Assembly: GCA_024231375.1 (NCBI GenBank)
Contig: JAAEQP010000965.1
Coordinates: forward strand, 1 to 15,167
Length of the DNA: 15,167 bases
From: a bacterium
Lineage (GTDB): Bacteria; Hydrogenedentota; Hydrogenedentia; Hydrogenedentiales; SLHB01
Direction of reading: 5' to 3'
Below, in pieces: positions 1 through 6,787 of this stretch. Both the position numbers and the translations under genes were made by a program. Under the pieces are notes generated by a model. It saw only the letters and a program-made list of their open reading frames with translations, did no database searches and was not told the DNA's origin. Each line of letters begins with the position of its first letter. Position 1 is the stretch's first letter.

Positions 1-1
1 G

Positions 2-1063
2 ATCGGCACGTGCCGGTACAAGCTGAAGGAGCACCAGCAGGAGGACTTCGAGCGGGTGATCGAGGTGTTCCGCGCCCACGACGTGGGCTACTTCCTGTAC
101 AACGGCGGCAACGACTCGATGGACACGGCCCACAAGGTGTCGGTCATTGCCAATGAACAGGGACTGGACCTGGTGGCCGTGGGCGTGCCGAAGACCATTG
201 ACAACGACGTGGGCGATTCTGAGTTCAAGTTGATCGACCACACGCCGGGATACGGCAGCGTGGCGCGGTACTGGATGGGTGTCGTGCAGAATGCCAACGA
301 GGAGAACGCGGGGTCCTGTCCGGCGGATCCAGTGCTGGTGTTGCAGGCGATGGGCCGGAAGATCGGGTTCATCCCGGCGGCCGCGCGACTGGCGGACCCG
401 AAACGCGAGATGCCCTTGCAGATCTACATGGCAGAGTCGGGGGTGACGGCCGAAGAGATGTGCGACAACGTGAGCGACCAACTCAAGAAAGGCGGCCGGT
501 GCATCGTGGTCGTCAGCGAGGGGTTCGATGTGGGCGACCTGGGATTCACCAAGGACGGCTTCGGCCATGCCCAGTTCAGCGCATCGAAGACGACCGTGGC
601 CCAGCAGGTCGTGACCATGCTCAACGAGAAAGGTTTGCCCGTGCCGGGCAACGCGCGCGGCCAGGTGTCGGGCACGGATCAGCGCGATACGTGCTGCTAC
701 GCTTCGGTGGTGGATCTGGATGAGGCCTACAAGGTGGGACAGAAGGCGGCGCTGATCGCGGAATCGGCCGAGAACGGCTGGATGTCGACGATTCTGCGCG
801 ATCCGGGCCCCATCTACAACGTGCGGTACGACAAGGTGCCGCTGGATAAGGTGGCGAACTCGGAGCGCGAGTTCCCGAAGGCGTGGTTGTCGGACAACAA
901 GATCGATGTGACGGACGCGTTCGTCGACTACGCGAAACCACTCATCGGCGAAGACTGGGCCAGCGTGCCGGTCATCAACGGTCGCCAGCGGTTCACGCGG
1001 TTCAAACCCATCTTCGCAGACAAGAAGCTTCCCGAATACACGCTGGAAGCCCTGCGGAAGTAG
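2..1063 (+). CDS. pfp: 6-phosphofructokinase, pyrophosphate-type signature (5' end cut by window)
   Basis: Phosphorylates fructose 6-phosphate to fructose 1,6-bisphosphate in cytosolic glycolysis. The reading frame is open from base 2, so the GTG at 56 is not the true start; 353 codons are visible and the N-terminal nucleotide-binding loop lies outside the window. Visible motifs: TCRYKL at the left edge, GGNDS (nt 104-118), PKTIDND (nt 188-208, with the catalytic TIDND aspartates), QAMGRKIGFIP, IYMAES, VVVSEG and SGTDQRD. ATP-dependent PFKs have glycine at the fourth position of GGDGS and glycine before TIDND. Here these are Asp and Lys, the pair known to favour pyrophosphate as phosphoryl donor. 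A PPi enzyme would be reversible and save ATP. The donor assignment is inference from two residues; the PFK family assignment is secure. A terminator follows 27 bp after the stop. Confidence 0.93.
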   Translation: MGTCRYKLKEHQQEDFERVIEVFRAHDVGYFLYNGGNDSMDTAHKVSVIANEQGLDLVAVGVPKTIDNDVGDSEFKLIDHTPGYGSVARYWMGVVQNANEENAGSCPADPVLVLQAMGRKIGFIPAAARLADPKREMPLQIYMAESGVTAEEMCDNVSDQLKKGGRCIVVVSEGFDVGDLGFTKDGFGHAQFSASKTTVAQQVVTMLNEKGLPVPGNARGQVSGTDQRDTCCYASVVDLDEAYKVGQKAALIAESAENGWMSTILRDPGPIYNVRYDKVPLDKVANSEREFPKAWLSDNKIDVTDAFVDYAKPLIGEDWASVPVINGRQRFTRFKPIFADKKLPEYTLEALRK

Positions 1064-1090
1064 CGCAGACGACAACGCATGTAGCAAGAT

Positions 1091-1142
1091 CGCCCGGTGG
1101 AATACGCCTCACTGACGAAAGGCGCTTCCGCCGGGCGCTTTT
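1091..1142 (+). terminator. Intrinsic terminator of the phosphofructokinase gene
   Basis: A 12-bp stem (1091-1102 with 1126-1137) encloses a second 5-bp stem (1105-1109 with 1120-1124) and is followed at once by CTTTTCTT. The only non-Watson-Crick pair in the outer stem is T1098 with G1130. This is a G-U pair in plus-strand RNA but an A-C mismatch in minus-strand RNA, which supports the plus orientation. It lies between two convergent stop codons and ends 2-7 bp from the stop of the minus-strand neighbour. Confidence 0.88.
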
Positions 1143-1143
1143 C

Positions 1144-3618
1144 TTACTCGGTGCGGTGGAGGGGTGCGCTTCGATGAGCCGCGAGCCTCCGCGAAAGGGC
1201 AAGAAACGCGGCCCCCGCGAAGGCGTAACAGGCCAGACCTGCCCAGAGGGACGTAGAGATACCCGCCCAGAGGGCGATGACCACCGCGATTACGGAGGCA
1301 CACACGGAGGTGGCGCCGTTGATGGCCCACAGCCAAGGGGTGAGGTCATCCCGACCCAGAGCCGAGGCCATCCCGACACCAATCGGAAACGCCATGCCCA
1401 TGAAGAACCCGACGGGAGCCAGCGTGCCGATTGCGACGAGAATCCGTACCGGGGTTCCGGTATGCCGCAGGGCACTGTGCAGCCCCGGGGACAAGGCGCC
1501 GTAGAGAAGGACGGCGATGACAAGTCCGGTTAGGGCTATGGCAGCGGCGCGCAGGGTGCGTCCTTCGGACGGGGCAGGGCTCACGAAACTCCCAACGCCG
1601 CTCGACAGCAGGATGGTGAACAAGACGACCGAGAGTCCGTAGGTTGGGTGACCGAGAAAGACGATCAGGCGCTGCATCTGAGAGATCTCGACGAGCATGA
1701 AACCCAGACCGATCGCCGCGAAATAGACGAGGAACGGCATGTTGGCTCGCAGAAGCGGACGATCCTTCGCCAGGGCAAAGGGCGCCACGGTGAGGAGTAG
1801 GGTTAGAGCCAGCACAATAGAGGCGAGGACCACCAGGGTGAAAACCGCCTTCAGGTTGGGGGCAAGGGCGGTGCCATGTTTGGTGAGGTTCTCCCCTCCC
1901 GCCAGCAGATCCCCGATGCGTATCATGTTGAAGAAGAACGGTTGATTGTCGGTGGGCGGACTGATATCCAGTTGGAGTTCCGCGCTAGCCTGCTCAACAC
2001 CACGGCCTGAGACCAGCAGGCTCCAGGTGGAATCCGCGGCGCCACGCGGGCTGGCAACGATGTGGTAGTCCAAGTCACCCGCCAGGCCCTCGATGGTATC
2101 GATATCCGACTCGGAGAACGGACTCTTGCTGACAAGGAGGGTGCCGACGCCGTTCCTGCACAGGGCCGTGAGCTTGTCTTGCGGGATGTAGGCTACGATG
2201 ATGTTGTTCTCGGGATTCTCGATGCCGAGGCCCCTCAGAGCGGAAGCCGCCAGCGCGGCCGTCCGATACATCTCCGCGGGGCTCCCCTCCGTGTACCAAC
2301 GCGAGACGGACAGGACACCCCGGTCCGTCAGGCGATCAAAGAACACGTCGAACGCTTCGCGGGTGTACAAGGTGTTCTCCGCGAGCACAAAGGCCCCGGC
2401 GGCCGTGGCGGCCCACGTGTCGATGAGGGAGATCTGGACGATGTCGAAGGTCTTGTCCGAGCGGGCCAAGTAGCTTCTTGCCTCGTCGTTCACGAACTCT
2501 ACGTCGGGGTGTTGATCCAGATGGCCGGAGAAGTCACCGAACGTCCCGTTCAGCGTGTCGATGATGACACCGTTGATCTCGGCACCGACCACGCTCCGTT
2601 GCCCGGACACGAGGGCGGAAAGGATATCCCTGCCGCCGCCTGTTCCTATCACGAACACGTCGGCGTCATGGCGAATCCGGTGGCAGAGGTTGGTGACGTC
2701 CCAGTTGAGATACTCGTGAGCCGACAGGTCACCATCGAAACCGGCAAGGAACGTGCCCGCGCGCGCGTCGATTGTGAGTCCCAATCCCCGCACTGTGACA
2801 TCCGTCAGGTGGCGTGTGCTGATTCCCCAGGCGAAAGGGCGGTGCAGTGTGTAGGGGTCTCCATCTACAACGATTCGAGAGAGAGAATTCCATCTAACGT
2901 GGAGCGGGCGTCTCGTCTCTTGGTTGCCCTTGATCCACAAGAGCCGCAACTGGGAGTCGTTTGCCTGATACCTCAGCGTATTGGAGATCGCGGAGGCGGC
3001 CAGAACAACAGTGAGCACCGCGGTAGCGTATTTCCATCCCCGCGCGGGCAACCGGACTGAGAACGAGAAAGCCGACAATGCGGCGAGAGCACCGACGAAC
3101 ACCACGGCCGTCGGGCCGTCCGTGATCCGCAAGAGTTGGATGAATAGGATGCAACCAAGGGCAGCACCAGCGAGATCGGCGGCATAGAGCTTGCCGACCC
3201 GGCTGGGGAATCCAGTCAGGACCAGGCAGATGCAGATGCCACTGAACACGAAGGGAACCGTGATCATGGCATAGTTGAGCACCAGCGAGTACGCGCCGAG
3301 GATGGATCGCTCGTCCACGATGGGGATGACCATGTGGGCGAGGAAGGAGAGAACGCAACTGATCGCGAACCCGAACGCGTACTGAGTGAGGCGCTCGTGG
3401 ATCCTCTCCCGGCGGAAGTGCCGCGGGAGGAAGTAGACGAGGATCGCGCCGAAAGCCATGCCGAACATGGCCACCGATATGGCCATGAACGCGAAGTGGT
3501 ACCACATCGTGACGCTGAAAACCCGCGTCAGGAGGGTCTCGTACATCAACGTACTCAAGGCGATGAGGAACACGCCGATGTAGAGCCTGACGGGCGCCCG
3601 TCGGTCTGAGTCCGCCAT
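1144..3618 (-). CDS. Multi-pass membrane protein with central spermidine-synthase-like (SAM-binding fold) domain
   Basis: An 824-residue protein in three parts. Residues about 10-215 hold several hydrophobic helices. Residues about 240-500 form a Rossmann-type spermidine-synthase-like domain with glycine motif GTGGGRD (325-331), acidic AEIN after the second strand and NDEARSYL (377-384). Residues about 590-815 are again helical, with GLGFMLVEISQMQRL and SSGVGSF typical of this fused family. The place where aminopropyltransferases carry a D-x-x-D-P motif reads SLIDTW, so polyamine synthesis is not assured; a SAM-related or purely membrane role is possible. The frame opens at a GTG (3651), but the Shine-Dalgarno GGAGG (3634-3630) lies inside those first codons and 11 nt before ATG 3618, so I chose 3618. 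The gene is convergent with the phosphofructokinase gene. Substrate and physiological role are unknown. Confidence 0.85.
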   Translation of the reverse strand: MADSDRRAPVRLYIGVFLIALSTLMYETLLTRVFSVTMWYHFAFMAISVAMFGMAFGAILVYFLPRHFRRERIHERLTQYAFGFAISCVLSFLAHMVIPIVDERSILGAYSLVLNYAMITVPFVFSGICICLVLTGFPSRVGKLYAADLAGAALGCILFIQLLRITDGPTAVVFVGALAALSAFSFSVRLPARGWKYATAVLTVVLAASAISNTLRYQANDSQLRLLWIKGNQETRRPLHVRWNSLSRIVVDGDPYTLHRPFAWGISTRHLTDVTVRGLGLTIDARAGTFLAGFDGDLSAHEYLNWDVTNLCHRIRHDADVFVIGTGGGRDILSALVSGQRSVVGAEINGVIIDTLNGTFGDFSGHLDQHPDVEFVNDEARSYLARSDKTFDIVQISLIDTWAATAAGAFVLAENTLYTREAFDVFFDRLTDRGVLSVSRWYTEGSPAEMYRTAALAASALRGLGIENPENNIIVAYIPQDKLTALCRNGVGTLLVSKSPFSESDIDTIEGLAGDLDYHIVASPRGAADSTWSLLVSGRGVEQASAELQLDISPPTDNQPFFFNMIRIGDLLAGGENLTKHGTALAPNLKAVFTLVVLASIVLALTLLLTVAPFALAKDRPLLRANMPFLVYFAAIGLGFMLVEISQMQRLIVFLGHPTYGLSVVLFTILLSSGVGSFVSPAPSEGRTLRAAAIALTGLVIAVLLYGALSPGLHSALRHTGTPVRILVAIGTLAPVGFFMGMAFPIGVGMASALGRDDLTPWLWAINGATSVCASVIAVVIALWAGISTSLWAGLACYAFAGAAFLALSRRLAAHRSAPLHRTE

Positions 3619-3629
3619 TCTGAGAAGAT

Positions 3630-3634
3630 CCTCC
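3630..3634 (-). promoter_or_regulatory. Shine-Dalgarno site that sets the start at 3618
   Basis: GGAGG on the minus strand, 11 nt before ATG 3618. It would lie within the coding part if translation began at the upstream GTG (3651), so it argues for the shorter protein. The spacing is slightly long. Confidence 0.55.
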
Positions 3635-3805
3635 CTGCGCCATCTCGTCACGGCGCGTCCTCAACTCATGTCCTTCGGGAACTGGGGCCGCCCATTCCTC
3701 TGTTCGTGAACCCCTCAGAGCCCAAACCGAGGACGAAAACACAACGAGGCGCGGACGAGGAGGACCTGCGGCGTTAACCCCAATCTCACCCAATGAAGAA
3801 TGTAA

Positions 3806-3835
3806 AATGTAGCAGAAATCCCTCGATTCGTTCAA
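3806..3835 (-). promoter_or_regulatory. Possible promoter for the spermidine-synthase-like membrane gene
   Basis: TTGAAC (3835-3830) and TACATT (3811-3806) are separated by 18 bp, each matching the sigma-70 consensus at four of six positions. It would give a leader of about 180 nt. Nothing better stands out in the 262-bp gap 3619-3880, which otherwise holds no gene I can support. Weak evidence. Confidence 0.28.
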
Positions 3836-3838
3836 GAC

Positions 3839-3861
3839 ACCGGGCGAGCCCGGAGCCCGGT
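3839..3861 (-). terminator. Weak terminator candidate or hairpin after the YfhO-family gene
   Basis: A 7-bp stem (3839-3845 with 3855-3861, ACCGGGC/GCCCGGT) with a 9-nt loop sits 20 bp past the stop codon at 3881. On the minus strand it is followed only by TGTCTTG, so the U-tract is poor. On the plus strand the tail TTTCC is no better. It may act as a 3' end stabiliser rather than a true terminator. Confidence 0.35.
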
Positions 3862-3880
3862 TTCCTCACACAGACCGGTC

Positions 3881-6613
3881 CTATTCGGCGGTGCATTCGG
3901 CCACATTCGGTTGCCGCGGCGTGGCGGACGCGTTCCAGACAGCTCCGAGCAGGATGAAGCCAAGCGCGGCCGCAATGGTCGTGAGAGATAGGACGATCCC
4001 CGCATAGACGCGCACCGATCGGAATCGGAACGATACTTCGTGGACACCAGGACCAAGTTGGACAGCCTTGAACCCGTTGTCAGCGAGTAGAAGATCGCCC
4101 GGATGGCCATCCACCTCAACGTGCCAGCCCGGATACATCGCATCGGTGAGAAGTAGGATCCGATGGCTGGGGAGCGGGCCGACCCGGAGATCAACGGTGT
4201 TGGCGGTTCGACGCAGAATACGGATCAGTCCGCCTTCGTCGTTCCGGTCGCTCAAGGCGTGGCAGTCGTGGAAGCGGATCCGGCCCTCAGGCTGGGCGAA
4301 GGTGATCGTCAATCGCGCGTGAAGGGTCTCGAAGTCTGGCAAGGGAAACTCAAGCGTGGACTCACCTCGCCGGATCTGAGCCGTCGCCAAAGGCACACGG
4401 GCACCCGTTGCCCCGTCGTGCGCCGTCGCTTCCACCTGTCCTTCGCAGTCGGACGTGTAGGGCAGCACAAGACTGGAATGCAGTGGCGGCAGGCTTATGG
4501 CCGGCAAGTCGAAGACTAGCGGGGTGGCGTTCTCGGGACCTCCTCGGCGGCACGCGTCCAGCGCATCCGCAACATGCTCGTCGGAAAGGGGCGTCCTGAC
4601 GGAGGCCTTCGAGATGCCAGTATTCGGAAGCGATGCTCTCTCGATTCGGGGCACGTCGAGGTCCGTTGCCTCGGTGACGAATACCGTTGTGGCGGAAGGG
4701 AAGAGCGCGTCCTTCGGGGGGAGGTTTCCCTCAACGTAGTGCCTGGCCAACCAGAAGGGCCTCTTGAAGACGAGGTGCCACCGATGATTCGCCGCGGCCG
4801 ATTCCCCGGCGAAGGCCCGTGCATACGTTGCCTCGAGGGCAGGATGAACCAACGTGTCGTAGGTGGAAGCGATCTGGAGCGGATCATTGCCGTTGATAGC
4901 GGCGCGCAACTTGTACATGGCCTTGTTGCACGCGGGAAATGCCTCCACGCCGCGCCGGTTGTCGTCCCAGAAGACAGGTGTTTCGCGCAATTCTTCAAGT
5001 GAACCGGTGAACGGGTGTTCCGGCGATTGAATCAGGTTTGCACGTGGGCTGAAGAGATACGGAACGAAGCGCGCATGCCAGGTGAGAAGATCGGCGATAA
5101 CCAGCGCGGCCAGAAGGGGAGCCCAAAGCCTCGCCTTTGGCAGGCGTAGCGCGAGGACGACCGCAACCAGGGCAACACCGGGAATCGCGAGGTTTTCGGC
5201 GCGCGGAGGCAGGATTGCCGATTCGGATCGGGCGACGACGGCGATGGCGCCGAGAAACGCGGCCGCAATGGCGATGGTCGTCGCGGCCTTGTGTGTCGCT
5301 TGGCCTGAGGAACGCGTGACGGCATCGATGCCGAACGCCGCCAGCATGCCTAGGGGAAACGCCAGGAACAGCCACGCGTACATCGGTGAACTGAACGAAA
5401 AAGGCGAAGCGTGATCAAGCAAGGTCGAAACAGGGAATGGCGGTCCCAATCCACAATCCAGGATGACAAGGAAGACGAAGGCGTAGGGCAACGCGTCTCT
5501 CATGGAAGGAGAATCGCCGTTCCCTCGGGTACCGGCTGATGTGGTTGCGCCCATGCCCGCGACCGGGGTCCTGCTTCGAGCGAAAGAACTCAGCATGCCG
5601 ACCAGTGCCAACACCGCGACGATGACGCCCGCACCCGTGATTCGGGCGTTCTCGGTGGTACGCGGAAGCACCAGTACACTCTCCAGCATGTCGTGGGGCG
5701 ATATCGAGTGGTCTCCCTCGAAGTGTTCCACATACCCGGAACCCATCGCTCGTGTACTCAGAGCACCGAACTGCTGCGCGGAGAACAGTAGCGGTGCCGC
5801 TGTCAGTACGGCGATCGCGAACAGCGAACCAAGGACGAGTGTGGCGCGTCTCAGACCGTCGTAACGGCTGGGTGGGGACGCATCCCCTTGGGTTGCACGA
5901 TTCCTCCCCGGCATAGGGATGCAATTGAAGAGCACGTAGCAGACCACAATGAGCGCGATGTAGATGAAGAACTGAGGGTTGCCGCCCAACACCACCATGC
6001 CATAGAGCAGTCCAGCGCCCGCCGCCAGTCGTAGGCGCAGACCGGTTCCGTCCGTCTTCATGGCGACCCGCACCAGGAGAATCAAGAACGGAAGCCAGCA
6101 CACGATCATTGGCCATATGGGGGTCGTAATCGTCCTCCGAACGAACCCGGAACTGAACATGAACGCGAAGGCGGCCACCATGGAGGCAGGGGAACTCAGG
6201 CGGTGATGACGCGCGAGGCAGAACATCCCGTAGCCTGCGAGCAGCACATGGATCGCCGTCAGCAGGGCGAAGCCAATATGGGTCTTGAGAGGCGTGGGCG
6301 AAACGGTGAGGAGACTGCGCACGAGATTGGGCGGGTAGAACAGTTGCACCTGCGGATTGGCGGCGAGCGGTGTACCGCAGAAGATCAGCGGGTTCCAGAG
6401 AGGCAGTTCGCCATTGTGTATGCTGTGATCGATGAGAACCTGGTTGGGACCGAAGAGCCACCACGAGTCCCAGCAACCGACAAACCGCGGCGTGTCGAGC
6501 GCGCCGATCACATGCCAGTACACACCGCAGAAACTCAACACAAGCAGCAGGACGCAGAGCAAATGCGTGGCGACGCGACGTGTCGCCCCCCCCACTCCCG
6601 TTCTCTTCTTCAT
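3881..6613 (-). CDS. YfhO-family multi-pass membrane protein (GT-C-like)
   Basis: A 910-residue integral membrane protein. After a basic N-terminus (MKKRTG) comes a first helix at about 15-37, then an extracytoplasmic loop with WDS (48-50) and the family hallmark ELPLWNP...CGTPL...FYPPN (about 69-95). This is followed by many hydrophobic helices, a large soluble C-terminal part, the YfhO-type YPGW motif (827-830) with LADNGFKAV and a last helix near 869-891. YfhO proteins resemble GT-C glycosyltransferases and have been linked to glycosylation of envelope polymers; the substrate here is unknown. The frame continues upstream to a GTG at 6664. I prefer ATG 6613 because the positive-then-hydrophobic start fits a membrane insertion signal, but neither start has a convincing Shine-Dalgarno site. 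A strong promoter candidate lies upstream (6731-6703). It is followed by another large membrane protein gene on the same strand. Confidence 0.85.
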   Translation of the reverse strand: MKKRTGVGGATRRVATHLLCVLLLVLSFCGVYWHVIGALDTPRFVGCWDSWWLFGPNQVLIDHSIHNGELPLWNPLIFCGTPLAANPQVQLFYPPNLVRSLLTVSPTPLKTHIGFALLTAIHVLLAGYGMFCLARHHRLSSPASMVAAFAFMFSSGFVRRTITTPIWPMIVCWLPFLILLVRVAMKTDGTGLRLRLAAGAGLLYGMVVLGGNPQFFIYIALIVVCYVLFNCIPMPGRNRATQGDASPPSRYDGLRRATLVLGSLFAIAVLTAAPLLFSAQQFGALSTRAMGSGYVEHFEGDHSISPHDMLESVLVLPRTTENARITGAGVIVAVLALVGMLSSFARSRTPVAGMGATTSAGTRGNGDSPSMRDALPYAFVFLVILDCGLGPPFPVSTLLDHASPFSFSSPMYAWLFLAFPLGMLAAFGIDAVTRSSGQATHKAATTIAIAAAFLGAIAVVARSESAILPPRAENLAIPGVALVAVVLALRLPKARLWAPLLAALVIADLLTWHARFVPYLFSPRANLIQSPEHPFTGSLEELRETPVFWDDNRRGVEAFPACNKAMYKLRAAINGNDPLQIASTYDTLVHPALEATYARAFAGESAAANHRWHLVFKRPFWLARHYVEGNLPPKDALFPSATTVFVTEATDLDVPRIERASLPNTGISKASVRTPLSDEHVADALDACRRGGPENATPLVFDLPAISLPPLHSSLVLPYTSDCEGQVEATAHDGATGARVPLATAQIRRGESTLEFPLPDFETLHARLTITFAQPEGRIRFHDCHALSDRNDEGGLIRILRRTANTVDLRVGPLPSHRILLLTDAMYPGWHVEVDGHPGDLLLADNGFKAVQLGPGVHEVSFRFRSVRVYAGIVLSLTTIAAALGFILLGAVWNASATPRQPNVAECTAE

Positions 6614-6702
6614 GGCATGTGAAAGCGTAGCAATCCCCCCATGGAATACCCTCGTGAGGGCCACGTACTCGGTCTTGCGGGCCGTCCGTAAACGCGGTTC
6701 GA

Positions 6703-6731
6703 AGAATAGTCCGGGCGGATTTCGTTGTCAA
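6703..6731 (-). promoter_or_regulatory. Sigma-70-type promoter for the YfhO-family gene
   Basis: Perfect -35 TTGACA (6731-6726), 17-bp spacer and -10 TATTCT (6708-6703). The expected transcript start is near 6696, giving a leader of about 80 nt to ATG 6613 or about 30 nt to GTG 6664. A short inverted repeat GTTGT-CA-ACAAC (6724-6735) overlaps the -35 box and could be an operator. This is the best promoter match in the window. Confidence 0.68.
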
Positions 6732-6787
6732 CAACATGCGCAAGACGCGCCTGGAGGCATCGGGAGCGCCTGCGGTCCGCCATACCG

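Noticed and set aside
2062..3060. A 332-codon plus-strand frame inside the spermidine-synthase-like gene
   Set aside because: Antisense to a protein with clear helices and a SAM motif; no independent evidence.
2894..3835. A 313-codon minus-strand frame starting upstream of the spermidine-synthase-like gene
   Set aside because: Overlaps that gene out of frame for most of its length. Its first part lies in the intergenic gap but has no recognisable domain or Shine-Dalgarno site.
5415..6743. A 442-codon minus-strand frame overlapping the YfhO-family gene in another frame
   Set aside because: Very rich in R, H, P and lacking hydrophobic pattern; a frame shadow of the membrane protein gene.
6614..6787. 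Terminator between the activase and YfhO-family genes
   Set aside because: Only short GC-rich self-complementary words without a T-run were found, so read-through from the activase gene into the YfhO-family gene cannot be excluded.
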